A DNA stretch of 64,000 nucleotides from Bhargavaea cecembensis DSE10 (GTDB taxonomy: Bacteria; Bacillota; Bacilli; Bacillales_A; Planococcaceae): positions 1 to 64,000 of the forward strand of contig NZ_AOFT01000008.1 of NCBI RefSeq assembly GCF_000348905.1. Reading direction: 5' to 3'. Positions 50,501 through 59,765 of this stretch are shown in pieces. Every line of letters begins with the position of its first letter. Positions within the stretch are counted from its first letter, which is position 1. The notes under the pieces are model-generated. The model was given only the letters and a program-made list of their open reading frames with translations, ran no database searches and was not told the DNA's origin. A program made the translations under genes and the position numbers.

Positions 50501-51112
50501 TTAAGCCCGCTTTCTTCTGAAGTTGATGTACCAGATGATTGCAGCAATCCCCAGCACGGCGATGATCGCATAGGCGATGTTCGAATAAATATCCATGTAA
50601 TGGACAATGCTTTCCCAGTTGTCTCCGACGGCTGCTCCGAGCGATACGAGAACAGTGTTCCAGATCAGGCTTCCGAGCGTCGTGAGAAGAATGAACAGCA
50701 TGAAGTTCATGTTCGACATCCCCGCCGGAAGCGAAATCAGGCTCCGGATCAGCGGCACGAGCCGGCAGAAAAACACCGTCCACGGGCCATACTTGTCGAA
50801 CCACGCATCCGCTTTATGGATATCTTCCCGCGTCAGGCGGAGCACCCTTCCCCAGCGGTCCACGATCTTCTCCAGCCGCTCCACATCAAGCAGCAGGCCG
50901 ATGCCATATAAAATGATGGCGCCCGCGACGGAACCCGCCGTCGCTGCCGCGATCACCCCGATTTTCGTAAGCGAGCTGGCCGTCGTCATGAACCCGCCGA
51001 ATGTCAGGATCACCTCGGACGGAATCGGCGGGAATACATTTTCCACCATGATCAGTACAAATACTCCGACATATCCGAACTGTTCCATGATGTCGGTGAT
51101 CCAATTCTCCAT
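50501..51112 (-). CDS. DedA-family membrane protein
   Basis: The protein is 203 aa from ATG 51112, after TTTGGAGGAA. The DedA core is clear: ENVFPPIPSEVILTFGGFM near residue 23 and FFCRLVPLIRSLISLPAGM near residue 112, with the conserved E and R residues. Some DedA proteins flip undecaprenyl phosphate back across the membrane. The gene directly before uppP fits that role (inference), since both act in carrier recycling. Confidence 0.93.
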   Translation of the reverse strand: MENWITDIMEQFGYVGVFVLIMVENVFPPIPSEVILTFGGFMTTASSLTKIGVIAAATAGSVAGAIILYGIGLLLDVERLEKIVDRWGRVLRLTREDIHKADAWFDKYGPWTVFFCRLVPLIRSLISLPAGMSNMNFMLFILLTTLGSLIWNTVLVSLGAAVGDNWESIVHYMDIYSNIAYAIIAVLGIAAIIWYINFRRKRA

Positions 51113-51267
51113 CTGTTTCCTCCAAATTTTTGCCTTTAGACAGTTTACTAGAGAACCCCGTTTTTGGGAAGACGTGCCGTGCGCCGCTCCCGCCGGACGG
51201 CCTGCCGGCAGGGCGGGGCGCACTCCCGGAGTTCATAAAGACGCAAAGGCCCATTGAAGGTTCCCCG

Positions 51268-52572
51268 TTATTCCTCTTCCCCGGCGATGGTGACCGACCG
51301 GTCGATCCGGAGGGTGAAGCGGACAACCTCCTCGGAATTCGCCAGAACTCTGACGGGGATCAGCACCTCTCCGAACTTCCGCTCCGCCGGGTGATCCGAC
51401 TCGGCAATGTCCCAGTGCCGCTCATGGACCGGGTGCCGGATGATGACCGTCACGGGCACATCTTTCGCGTTGCGGATGGCATACATATAAGACTCCAGAT
51501 CATACCGGCCCTCTTTCCGGGACGACGTGAGGCCGGAGTCCACGGTGATGTCGAACGCGCTGCCGAGACGGAGACGGACTTTTTCGCCCTTGGCGGTGTG
51601 TCCGAGCCGGTCTTCACCGACGAATTCCGCCGAGCCGTCGGACGGATTGTTCCGATAGAACTTCACCGTCCCCTGCGGAAGCGGAAAACCGAGTCCGGCC
51701 GCTTCGATATTGTCAAACTCAAAGTAGATGGCAGGATTGCGGTCATACGGGCCCGCTTCATAAATGGTGCGGCCCGTCGCCCCCTCCGCGCCGATCAGCC
51801 GGATCTGCTTTTGCTGGCTGTCCTTAATCGTGACCGTGCCGGGAATCGTATACAGGTGGTAGTCGGCGAATGATTCGTGTTCCGGCATGCCCTGTTCCTC
51901 GACAGCACTGTAGAGAATGAACCGGTCCGGCTCTTCCGCACGGTGGACTTCCCCTGCGAGCACGCGGAGCACCGCATCCTCATAGGTCATGCCCGACTCG
52001 TTCCGGAGTGTCATCCAGCCGGTCAGGCTGAACATCTCCTCGCCGGCCGACTCTGCAGGCAGCGAAATGACGTAATCCGTCTCCCAGGACATCCCCTGTG
52101 TCAGGTAGCTCACGCGCACCTCGTCTGATCCGGACGGTGCCGCATGCCAGACAAGTGCCGGCGTCAGAATCAGGCCGCCCGGGAGTTCCGGGAGGCGGAC
52201 CTGCCCATCCGGATCAAGCACAATCTCGCCCGTCTCCAGGTCTTCGACGACCATGCCGTTCGCGACACTGAGCAGGCGGTAGCGCATCCGCTTGCCGGAC
52301 TCCGGGTCGACGATCGTGAGCTCACGGCCGATATACTTCTCCAGCAATTTATTCTTGTCCACAAGATCGTATTCGTAGTTCATCTCACGGATGTCCAGCC
52401 CCTCAACAAGGATCGACTCCGTCTCGATCCGCTGCGCCACGTCCAGGTAGCGCAGCACCCCGTCCGCCGGAAACTCCGGCAGTTTCCTCGTTTCCTTGAT
52501 TAGCGCAAACCCATCGTTGTAGACGGTCAATGCGCGCAACACCGCATTCTTACCTGAAATATCAGCCAGCAT
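51268..52572 (-). CDS. DUF4139 domain protein
   Basis: The 434-aa soluble protein starts after AAAAGGGGGAAT. It has an N-terminal mixed domain and a C-terminal beta-rich DUF4139 region (VRVSYLTQGMSWETDYVISL ... GWMTLRNESGMTYEDAVLRVLAGEV). No signal peptide or catalytic motif is visible. The function of the family is unknown. Array D lies just upstream. Confidence 0.85.
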   Translation of the reverse strand: MLADISGKNAVLRALTVYNDGFALIKETRKLPEFPADGVLRYLDVAQRIETESILVEGLDIREMNYEYDLVDKNKLLEKYIGRELTIVDPESGKRMRYRLLSVANGMVVEDLETGEIVLDPDGQVRLPELPGGLILTPALVWHAAPSGSDEVRVSYLTQGMSWETDYVISLPAESAGEEMFSLTGWMTLRNESGMTYEDAVLRVLAGEVHRAEEPDRFILYSAVEEQGMPEHESFADYHLYTIPGTVTIKDSQQKQIRLIGAEGATGRTIYEAGPYDRNPAIYFEFDNIEAAGLGFPLPQGTVKFYRNNPSDGSAEFVGEDRLGHTAKGEKVRLRLGSAFDITVDSGLTSSRKEGRYDLESYMYAIRNAKDVPVTVIIRHPVHERHWDIAESDHPAERKFGEVLIPVRVLANSEEVVRFTLRIDRSVTIAGEEE

Positions 52573-52622
52573 GGCGATTCCCCCTTTTCTGCGATTGTAT
52601 CACCGGGATGGACCGTATGGAG

Positions 52623-52713
52623 CGGGTGCTTCCGATGAGCGGACGAGTGCCCTTTTTCGGCGGACGAGTGCTTTTCCGCCTGTCCCGAGTACTTCAACTT
52701 ACTCGCCGGGTGC
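52623..52713 (-). repeat. 21-bp phased repeat array D (GCACTCG family)
   Basis: CGAGTGC or a one-base variant (CGGGTGC, CGAGTAC) begins at 52623, 52644, 52665, 52686 and 52707, all 21 bp apart. It fills the gap between the DUF4139 gene and the terminator of the M20 gene. The reverse complement GCACTCG matches array E in the nrd operon. Confidence 0.9.
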
Positions 52714-52740
52714 CTCCAGCATGATACCCCTTGCCGCAAA

Positions 52741-52766
52741 TCAAAAAATCGGGCCGAAGCCCGATT
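52741..52766 (-). terminator. terminator after the M20 amidohydrolase gene
   Basis: On the minus strand AATCGGGC-TTC-GGCCCGATTTTTTG follows the stop at 52769. Confidence 0.85.
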
Positions 52767-52768
52767 CA

Positions 52769-53980
52769 TCATGCATGGATCTCTGTAGATTTTTCCTCTG
52801 CTGCCGTGTTCCCCAAAAAGTCGAGGACCGCTCCGATGAAGGTTTTGCCGATGTATTGAATCGAACGCTCATCGACGTTGAACTTCGGATGGTGGTGCGG
52901 GTAATCGGCTCCAATCTCCGGGTTGCACCCGCCGGCAATAAAGTAGGTGCCCTTCACGTGCTGGGTGTAGTAGGCAAAGTCCTCGCTGCCGGACATCGGC
53001 TCGACGTAACGGACATTTTCAGTGCCGAAGATGGAAGCCGCCACCTTGGCGACGCGCTTTGTTTCCTCTGCGTCATTATGGATCGACGGGCAGTCGCGGA
53101 CGTAATGGAATTCGTAGGTCGCGCCGTTTCCTTCGCAGGTGGTGCGGGTCAGGCGTTCCATCGCTTCTTCGATCAGATCGCGCACCTCCGGATCATAGGT
53201 GCGGACAGTGCCCCTGAGAACCGCCTTGTCCGGGATGACATTTGTCGCTTCCCCGCTCTGGAACGAACCGACCGTGATGACGCCCGAGCGCATCGGGTTC
53301 ACGCGGCGGCTGAGGATCTGCTGGAAGTTGACGACCAGCTGGCTGCCGGTCACGAGCGGGTCGATCGTCGTGTGCGGCGCCGCTCCGTGGCCGCCCTTGC
53401 CGAATACCGTGATTTCAAAATCGTCCTGTGCAGAAGAGGCGTAGCCTTCCATCACCCCGACGGTGCCGAGCGGCTCGTCGGCCATGACATGCGCGCCGTA
53501 AACCACGTCCACTCCATCCAGACAGCCGTCCCGGATCATGAAGTCCGCGCCGCCAGGTGTCGTTTCCTCGGCGTGTTGGTGGAGAAAGACGACCGTGCCG
53601 GAAAGTTCATCACGGACTTCAGAGAGTACCTTGGCCACGCCGAGCAGCGTAGCCGTATGGAGATCGTGCCCGCAGGCGTGCATGACACCGGGAACCGTCG
53701 ACTTGTACGGAACATCTTTTTCATCCTGGATCGGCAGTGCATCAAAGTCCGCGCGCAGCGCGACCGTCCTGCCGGGCTTCCCGCCCTTTAGCGTCCCGAC
53801 GACCCCGCGGCCGCCTACACCGGTACGGACTTCAATGCCGAGGTTCCGGAGATACTCGGCGACAAACGCCGGTGTCCGCTCCTCGGTGTGTCCGACTTCC
53901 GGATGCATATGGAGGTCCCGGCGGATCTCGACGAGTTCTTCCTGCAGCTGACTAAAACGTTCATATAGTGTTTGATTCAT
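52769..53980 (-). CDS. M20-family N-acyl amino acid amidohydrolase (AbgA/hippurate hydrolase type)
   Basis: The protein is about 403 aa; ATG 53980 is best spaced from AAGGAG, with in-frame GTG and ATG just before it. Metal-binding segments are RDLHMHPEVGHTEERT, MHACGHDLHTA, LHQHAEETTPGGADFM and the C-terminal HHHPKFNVDERS. The dimerisation domain begins ITVFGKGGHGAAPH. It should release an amino acid from an N-acyl or aminobenzoyl conjugate. The YfcC transporter gene directly upstream probably supplies the substrate. Confidence 0.92.
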   Translation of the reverse strand: MNQTLYERFSQLQEELVEIRRDLHMHPEVGHTEERTPAFVAEYLRNLGIEVRTGVGGRGVVGTLKGGKPGRTVALRADFDALPIQDEKDVPYKSTVPGVMHACGHDLHTATLLGVAKVLSEVRDELSGTVVFLHQHAEETTPGGADFMIRDGCLDGVDVVYGAHVMADEPLGTVGVMEGYASSAQDDFEITVFGKGGHGAAPHTTIDPLVTGSQLVVNFQQILSRRVNPMRSGVITVGSFQSGEATNVIPDKAVLRGTVRTYDPEVRDLIEEAMERLTRTTCEGNGATYEFHYVRDCPSIHNDAEETKRVAKVAASIFGTENVRYVEPMSGSEDFAYYTQHVKGTYFIAGGCNPEIGADYPHHHPKFNVDERSIQYIGKTFIGAVLDFLGNTAAEEKSTEIHA

Positions 53981-54005
53981 TTTCATCACTCCTTATGATA
54001 AGAAA

Positions 54006-54025
54006 GGGACGGCAACAGCCGTCCC
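54006..54025 (-). terminator. hairpin between the transporter and amidohydrolase genes
   Basis: GGGACGGCAACAGCCGTCCC without a clear long T run; on the minus strand TTTCTTATC follows. It may tune expression within the pair and not stop it. Confidence 0.5.
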
Positions 54026-54036
54026 AAGTGCTCCGG

Positions 54037-55455
54037 TCATGCCGGCCAGATAAACAGATGGGCGATCGTGACGATGATGATCGCCATGATGAACTGGATA
54101 ACAAACAGCGGTGCCATCCACTTAAACCATTTCGTAAGGGAAATGCCGGCCATGGCGAGTGCCGCGAACAGCAGCCCGTTTGTCGGCGAGAAGATGTTCG
54201 TGATGCCGTCACCCATCTGGAAAGCGAGGACCACCGTCTGGCGGCTCACGCCGATCAGGTCGCCGAGCGGCGTCATGAGCGGCATCGTCAGTGCGGCCTG
54301 GCCGCTTCCGGAAGCAACGATCAGGTTCATGAACGCCTGAACGACAAACATGGCACCCGCGGCAAGCGCGGTCGGAAGCTCCGAGACGAGGCCGGAGATC
54401 CCATAGAGGATCGTGTCGATCGTGCTGCTGTTTTCAAGCAGCGTGACGGCACCATACGCGAATCCGACGACGAGGGCGCCGACGAGCAGCTCTTCGCATC
54501 CGCGAACGAACGCCATCGTCGTCCCGTTGATCCCCATGCGGTTGACGATTCCGATCGCAATCGCCATGATGACGAACAACGCGGAGATTTCCTGGATATA
54601 CCAGCCGTACTTGATGACGCCGTAAGCAAGGGCGACGAATGTGGCCAGCAGAATCAGAAGTGTGACGCCCTGCCTGTGGGACAGCTTCATATCAAGCGCG
54701 GCCGCCTTGTCCACATTGCGTTTTTTGTCTTCTTCAAATGTCACGCTCAGCTCCGGATTCTTCTTCACCTTGGCCGCGTAGCGCATCACGAAGAGAATCG
54801 ATACCGTCACGTAGGCGAACCAGAAGAAGATCCGCGGGACCATCCCCGAGAAGGTCGGGAGTTCGGCGATGCCCTGTGCAACACCGACCGTAAACGGGTT
54901 CATGAAGGCAGCGGTGAATCCGGTGGCGACTCCGACCATGACCACTGCAGCACCGGTCATGGAGTCAAAGCCCATCATCATCGCAAGAGGCACCAAGATC
55001 AGGATAAACGGAAGCGCCTCTTCAAACATGCCGATCGTCGCGCCCCCGATGGCGAAGAACATCATGAACACCGGGATCATCAGCATCTCCCGGCCCTCGA
55101 GCTTGCCCGAGACGGAACCGAATGCGCCTTCGATCGCCTTGGTTTCCTTGAAGACGTTAAACGCCCCGCCGACGATAAAAATAAAGAACACGATGCCGGC
55201 ACTGGTTGTCAGCCCGGCATGGATCGCCTTGAAGATGTCCATGAATCCGGCCGGGCTGGATTCAATCTGCTGATAGGAGCCTTCCACGACCAGGGTCTGT
55301 CCCTCTTCGTTTGTCGTCCGCTCGTATTCGCCAGCCGGAATCAGATAAGTACTGAGCGCCGTCAGCAGGATCACTGCGAACAAGATGGCGAATGGATGGG
55401 GAACTTCGAATTTAAACCGCTTTTTGCGGGCGGTGGTTTCTGAAATATTGGCCAT
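54037..55455 (-). CDS. YfcC-family transporter (basic amino acid/C4-dicarboxylate type)
   Basis: The 472-aa protein has eleven to twelve membrane segments. YfcC-type segments include FEVPHPFAILFAVILLTALSTYLIPAGEY, GAFNVFKETKAIEGAF and the double-loop FMNPFTVGVAQGIAELPTFSG. It lies 56 bp upstream of the M20 amidohydrolase, suggesting uptake of its amide substrate or exchange of its products. CTAGGAGTG precedes ATG. Confidence 0.88.
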   Translation of the reverse strand: MANISETTARKKRFKFEVPHPFAILFAVILLTALSTYLIPAGEYERTTNEEGQTLVVEGSYQQIESSPAGFMDIFKAIHAGLTTSAGIVFFIFIVGGAFNVFKETKAIEGAFGSVSGKLEGREMLMIPVFMMFFAIGGATIGMFEEALPFILILVPLAMMMGFDSMTGAAVVMVGVATGFTAAFMNPFTVGVAQGIAELPTFSGMVPRIFFWFAYVTVSILFVMRYAAKVKKNPELSVTFEEDKKRNVDKAAALDMKLSHRQGVTLLILLATFVALAYGVIKYGWYIQEISALFVIMAIAIGIVNRMGINGTTMAFVRGCEELLVGALVVGFAYGAVTLLENSSTIDTILYGISGLVSELPTALAAGAMFVVQAFMNLIVASGSGQAALTMPLMTPLGDLIGVSRQTVVLAFQMGDGITNIFSPTNGLLFAALAMAGISLTKWFKWMAPLFVIQFIMAIIIVTIAHLFIWPA

Positions 55456-55591
55456 GCGCAGTCACTCCTAGAGGTCGAAGACCGTCGAAATTTGAATATG
55501 TATAAATATAAGTGAATAGAATTATGCGGTCAATACGAAATCTACAGAAAATAAAACTCAATTCCCTACTCTTATTAGATTTTCAAGAAAT

Positions 55592-55615
55592 GGAAAAACC
55601 GGGCATCGCCCGGTT
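55592..55615 (-). terminator. terminator of the acyl-CoA gene run
   Basis: On the minus strand AAAACCGGGC-GAT-GCCCGGTTTTTCC follows the stop at 55642. Confidence 0.85.
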
Positions 55616-55641
55616 TTATCACATATTTATAGAAGCTTCTC

Positions 55642-57255
55642 TTATACCGTCTGCCCCATCTGCTCCCGAAGCTTCGCCTTGAGGAATTTGCCGACGGAGG
55701 TTTTCGGGATTTCATCCAGGAAGACGACGTTGTCCGGGACCCACCATTTGGCGAACTGGCCTTCCAGATAGCCGAGGAGTTCCTGCTTTTTCTCATCACT
55801 GCGCTCAATGCCGTCTTTCAGGACAACGCAGGCGAGCGGCCGCTCGAGCCACTTTTCGTGCGGGACGGCGATGACGGCTGCCTCGAAGACGTCCTGATGG
55901 GTCATGAGGGCATTCTCGAGGTCGACCGAGGAAATCCACTCGCCGCCGGACTTGATCAGGTCCTTGGTCCGGTCGGTGATCTTGATGTAGCCTTCCGGCG
56001 TCATGACGGCGATGTCGCCCGTGTACAGCCAGCCGTCGCGGAAGGCGTCCTTCGTGCGCTCGTCTTTGTAGTACTCGCTTGCGATCCACGGGCCGCGGAC
56101 GGTCAGCTCGCCCATCGTCTTGCCATCCCACGGCACTTCGCCCTGTTCGTTGATGACGCGGGTATCAATGCCCGGAATGGTCATGCCCTGCGAGGCGCGG
56201 AGGTCGAGCTTTTCTTCCGCAGAACGGTCTTCCACAGAAGAGGTGAAGTTCGACAAGCTGACGAGCGGCGACGTTTCGGTCATGCCGTAGCCGACGATGA
56301 ACGGAACGCCGTACTTTTCCTCGAACGTCCTGATCAGTCCCTTCGGGGATGCCGAGCCGCCGCAGACGATGGCGCGGAGCGAGCTGATGTCGCGCGGCTT
56401 CTGCTCAAGTGTCTTCAGCACGCCGAGCCAGATGGTCGGTACGCCCGCGGTGAGTGTGACTTTTTCCTGCTCGATCAGATCAAGCAGGACGTCCGGGTTG
56501 AACCCGCCCGGCCCCGGCAGCACCTGCGTGATGCCAAAAAAGACACCGGCAAACGGCAGCCCCCAGGCATTCGCATGGAACATCGGGACGACCGACAGCG
56601 TGACGTCGCGCTCCGACAGTCCCATGCCGTCGGCAAGCCCGAGTGCATAGCTGTGGAGGACGAGCCCGCGGTGCGAGTACACGACGCCCTTCGGATTGCC
56701 GGTCGTGGCGCTTGTGTAGCACATGCCTGCAGGCGCGTTTTCATCCAGGTCATCCGGGAATTCAAAGTCGTCCGCCGCTTCTGCCATGAGCGCCTCGTAG
56801 GAGTGGACGTTTTCGAGAGACGTTTCCGGCAGCTTGTCCAAATCCGACATGACGATGATGTGCTTGACCGTCTTGAGCTGCGGCGCGAGCTTCTCGATCA
56901 GCGGGAACAGATCATCGTCGACGAGCAGAATCTCGTCTTCCGCGTGGTTGATGACGTATACAATGTGCTCCGGTGACAGCCGGATGTTGATCATATGCAG
57001 GATCGCGCCGGCGCACGGGACGCCGAAGTAAGCCTCGAGGTGTCGGTGCGTGTTCCATGCGAACGAACCGACCTTCGTCCCCCGCTCCATGCCGAGTGCG
57101 GTCAGGAGAGAAGCAAGCTTCCGGGTGCGCTTCGCGAATTCGCGGTATGGAATGCGGTGTGTCTGTGTGGCGGTCTTCGAGATGATCTCCTTGTCCGGGA
57201 AATAGCGCTCCGCGCGGTCCACGAACGTCTTCAAGAGCAGCGGCGTCTTCATCAT
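55642..57255 (-). CDS. fatty-acyl-CoA synthetase (long/medium-chain AMP-binding ligase)
   Basis: The protein is about 537 aa from ATG 57255, after AAAAGGAGATGG. The open frame continues upstream to 57450 only by translating array B4, which is not coding. AMP-binding signatures are [63 protein letters not shown] and the catalytic lysine in [13 protein letters not shown]. It activates fatty acids with ATP and CoA. It is the last gene of an acyl-CoA degradation cluster. Confidence 0.94.
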   Translation of the reverse strand: MMKTPLLLKTFVDRAERYFPDKEIISKTATQTHRIPYREFAKRTRKLASLLTALGMERGTKVGSFAWNTHRHLEAYFGVPCAGAILHMINIRLSPEHIVYVINHAEDEILLVDDDLFPLIEKLAPQLKTVKHIIVMSDLDKLPETSLENVHSYEALMAEAADDFEFPDDLDENAPAGMCYTSATTGNPKGVVYSHRGLVLHSYALGLADGMGLSERDVTLSVVPMFHANAWGLPFAGVFFGITQVLPGPGGFNPDVLLDLIEQEKVTLTAGVPTIWLGVLKTLEQKPRDISSLRAIVCGGSASPKGLIRTFEEKYGVPFIVGYGMTETSPLVSLSNFTSSVEDRSAEEKLDLRASQGMTIPGIDTRVINEQGEVPWDGKTMGELTVRGPWIASEYYKDERTKDAFRDGWLYTGDIAVMTPEGYIKITDRTKDLIKSGGEWISSVDLENALMTHQDVFEAAVIAVPHEKWLERPLACVVLKDGIERSDEKKQELLGYLEGQFAKWWVPDNVVFLDEIPKTSVGKFLKAKLREQMGQTV

Positions 57256-57327
57256 TTGAATCCATCTCCTTTTGTATGGTGGATTTGCGATGGTGAAGGT
57301 CTGGTTGCGGGTGGTGCTGCATGGGAC

Positions 57328-57404
57328 GAGTTTGAAGATTAAGCCCCCGAGTTTGAAGATTACACTCCCGGATTTGAAGATTACGCCCCCGAGTTTGAAG
57401 ATTA
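57328..57404 (+). repeat. 21-bp phased repeat array B4 (GAGTTTGAAGA family)
   Basis: GAGTTTGAAGA (third copy GGATTTGAAGA) begins at 57328, 57349, 57370 and 57391, each 21 bp apart; GATTA extends most copies. It occupies the gap between the CaiB gene stop (57413) and the ligase gene start, within one minus-strand run. Confidence 0.95.
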
Positions 57405-57412
57405 CGTCCCGC

Positions 57413-58396
57413 TCAGCGCTTCTTCCAGTGCGGGTGTTCGTCAAGTTCACCCGGACGGAGAACCGGGGTCAGGCAGAAGTCCGTCCGGAGCGAGACGTCG
57501 GACCAGTGGCTGAGGGGTTCTGCCCGGAAGTAGCGGGCGACGTCTTCGTGGACGTCGTCACGCTCCTTCCATTCCGGATGGCCGGCGAAGTCGCAGAAGG
57601 CGTGCCAGAACTTGTCCTCAAGCGCGCCGAGTGCGACATATCGGCCGTCCGCGGTCGGGTAGATGGCATATCGCGCACGGGACCCGTCAAGGTCGGGCAC
57701 CCCGCGGTCGGACAGGCCGGCTTCTTCGAACGCCTTGTGGACACTCTGCCAATGCGTGAGTCCGTCGGTGATGGAGACGTCGAGACGGGCGCCTTCTCCG
57801 GTCTTCATTTTCCGGACAAGCGCGGCAAGGACGGCTTCCGCGACAAAGTGACCGCCCGCAAAGTCGGCCAGCGTGTTTTTCGGCTGGACCGGACGGCCGC
57901 TTTCATCGGTAAGCTGTGACAGCACGCCGGACAGCGCCAGGTAATTGAGGTCATGGCTGCCGGCCTTCGCGAACTCGCCCTCAAGGCCGTAGCCGGTCAT
58001 CGAGCAGTAGATCAGTCCGGCATTCAGCGAGAACAGCTCGTCCTCGCCGAAGCCGAGCCGCTCCAGTGTGCCGGGCCGGAACGATTCGATCAGGACATCG
58101 GTTTCCCTGACCAATTCCTTCATCCGCGCGCGGCCTTCTTCCGACTTCAGATCAAGCTCGACGATTGTCTTACCGGCGTTTTTCTTTTCATGGATGAGTC
58201 CTCCGGCAAGACGCCGGGCGGGTTCCCCGCCGGGCGGCTCGACCTTTGTGACGTCGGCACCCATTTCGGCGAGGCGGTAACTCGAATACGGTCCCGGGAG
58301 ATAATATGTCACGTCCAGCACCTTTATGCTTTCGAGGAATCCGCCGCCAGGAGGGCGGACGGCATGTGGTTTGCGGGTTTCCTTCATGCTGGTCAT
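57413..58396 (-). CDS. CaiB/BaiF-family CoA transferase
   Basis: The protein is about 327 aa from ATG 58396, whose ATGA overlaps the stop of the acyl-CoA dehydrogenase gene. Family III segments are KVLDVTYYLPGPYSSYRLAEMGADVTKVE at the N terminus and the aspartate in SHDLNYLALSG, the expected catalytic residue. It is shorter than formyl- or carnitine-CoA transferases and close in size to alpha-methylacyl-CoA racemases, so racemase activity is possible. Confidence 0.88.
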   Translation of the reverse strand: MTSMKETRKPHAVRPPGGGFLESIKVLDVTYYLPGPYSSYRLAEMGADVTKVEPPGGEPARRLAGGLIHEKKNAGKTIVELDLKSEEGRARMKELVRETDVLIESFRPGTLERLGFGEDELFSLNAGLIYCSMTGYGLEGEFAKAGSHDLNYLALSGVLSQLTDESGRPVQPKNTLADFAGGHFVAEAVLAALVRKMKTGEGARLDVSITDGLTHWQSVHKAFEEAGLSDRGVPDLDGSRARYAIYPTADGRYVALGALEDKFWHAFCDFAGHPEWKERDDVHEDVARYFRAEPLSHWSDVSLRTDFCLTPVLRPGELDEHPHWKKR

Positions 58397-59559
58397 GCCT
58401 TCCTTCCTCCCGAAAGCCCCATGTTTTTCGCGATGATCGTTTTCATGATCTCGTTTGTGCCGGCGTAGATCGACATGACCGGGATATCGCGGTACCAGCG
58501 GGCGATCTTGTATTCTTCCATATAGCCGTAGCCGCCGTGGAGCTGCATGCACTCGGCAGCGGCCTTTCGTGCGGTCTCGGTGATCCAGTACTTCGCCATC
58601 GACACCTTCGTGACGATATCCTTGCCTTCAAGATGGTCGGCGATCAGCGACTCGAGGAAGGCCTTGCCGAGTTCCGCTTCTGTCGCGAGCTCTGCCAGCG
58701 TGAACTGGGTGTTCTGGAACGCGGCGACCGGGCGGCCGAACGCCTCGCGGGATTTGACATAGTCGATCGTGATTCCGAGCATGTCCTCCATAGCGGTCTG
58801 GGCACCGATCGCCACGGTAAGACGCTCCTGCTGAAGCTTTTCCATCATGTAATGGAAGCCCTTGCCCTCTTCGCCGAGCAGGTTCGAGGCAGGCACACGG
58901 CAGTCCTCGAAATAAAGTTCCGCCGTATCCTGCGAATACATGCCGACCTTGTCGAGCTTCCGGCCTTTCGTGAAGCCTGGTGTTCCTTCCTCAATCAGGA
59001 GCAGGCTCACACCCCGGTGCTTCGGCTCTGCCTTCGGGTCGGTCTTGACCGCGACCAGCGCCAGGTTCGTATTGATCCCGTTCGTGATGAACGTTTTCTG
59101 ACCGTTCACAACGTAATGGTCGCCGTCTTTAATCGCGGTCGTCCTAATATTGGCGAGGTCCGATCCTGTCCCGGGCTCCGTCATCGCGATTGCGGTAATG
59201 GTATCCCCGGTCACACAGCCCGGCAGGAAACGTTTTTTCTGCTCCTCGGTCCCGTACGATTCGATATAAGGCACGACGATGTCATTGTGCAGTCCGACTC
59301 CCGTGAGCCCGGCGCCGACCCGCTCCATCTCTTCTTCGATCACAACGCCGAAGCTGAAATCCAGTCCGAGCCCGCCGTACTGTTCCTCCACCTGCGGACA
59401 GAGGAACCCCATCTCCCCGAGCTTTTTCCAGAACGATTTCGGAATCAGCCGGTCCTGTTCCCATTGTTCATAATGCGGCACGGCTTCTTTTTCGAGAAAT
59501 TTCCGGAGCGACTCCCGGAACAGATCATGCTCTTCAGTCTCCCAGCGGTATCGCGGCAT
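58393..59559 (-). CDS. acyl-CoA dehydrogenase
   Basis: The protein is 388 aa from ATG 59559 (MPRYRWETEEHDL), after AAGGGAGTGG. FAD and substrate segments are AIAMTEPGTGSDLANIRT, the FAD-binding QLHGGYGYMEEYKIARWYRD, and the catalytic glutamate at IYAGTNEIMK (short- or medium-chain position). It introduces the alpha-beta double bond in beta-oxidation. Array C lies directly upstream of the ribosome binding site. Confidence 0.95.
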   Translation of the reverse strand: MPRYRWETEEHDLFRESLRKFLEKEAVPHYEQWEQDRLIPKSFWKKLGEMGFLCPQVEEQYGGLGLDFSFGVVIEEEMERVGAGLTGVGLHNDIVVPYIESYGTEEQKKRFLPGCVTGDTITAIAMTEPGTGSDLANIRTTAIKDGDHYVVNGQKTFITNGINTNLALVAVKTDPKAEPKHRGVSLLLIEEGTPGFTKGRKLDKVGMYSQDTAELYFEDCRVPASNLLGEEGKGFHYMMEKLQQERLTVAIGAQTAMEDMLGITIDYVKSREAFGRPVAAFQNTQFTLAELATEAELGKAFLESLIADHLEGKDIVTKVSMAKYWITETARKAAAECMQLHGGYGYMEEYKIARWYRDIPVMSIYAGTNEIMKTIIAKNMGLSGGRKA

Positions 59560-59610
59560 GGCGACCACTCCCTTCTTTGTGTATGGGTTGGTTGAAGCGG
59601 GTGGATTGGA

Positions 59611-59746
59611 TTCGCGGCGGCAAAAGGTGAGTTCGCGACGGCAACAGGCCATTTCGCGTCGGCAACTCGCAAATTCGCGACGCCAGCTGTGTTCACGCCG
59701 GCAACCCGAAAATTCGCGACCGCAATACCCAATTCCGCGACGGCTC
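59611..59746 (+). repeat. 21-bp phased repeat array C (TTCGCGACGGCAA family)
   Basis: TTCGCGACGGCAA or variants begin at 59611, 59632, 59653, 59674, 59692, 59713 and 59734. The steps are 21 bp except one of 18 bp. It fills the 206-bp gap between the acyl-CoA dehydrogenase and dehydrogenase/reductase genes. It is the longest array of the window, and array F in the nrd leader may be a worn relative. Confidence 0.92.
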
Positions 59747-59765
59747 CCTCCAATCCCACGCCCCC

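Noticed and set aside
53968-55443. A 491-codon open frame antisense to the YfcC transporter gene.
   Set aside because: It is the complement of a membrane protein gene, giving an implausible His/Asp/Arg-rich product.
57328-57450. Seven-residue peptide repeats encoded by the arrays as genuine protein domains.
   Set aside because: They lack ribosome binding sites, good start sites lie inside the downstream genes, and the same word occurs in both orientations and all contexts.
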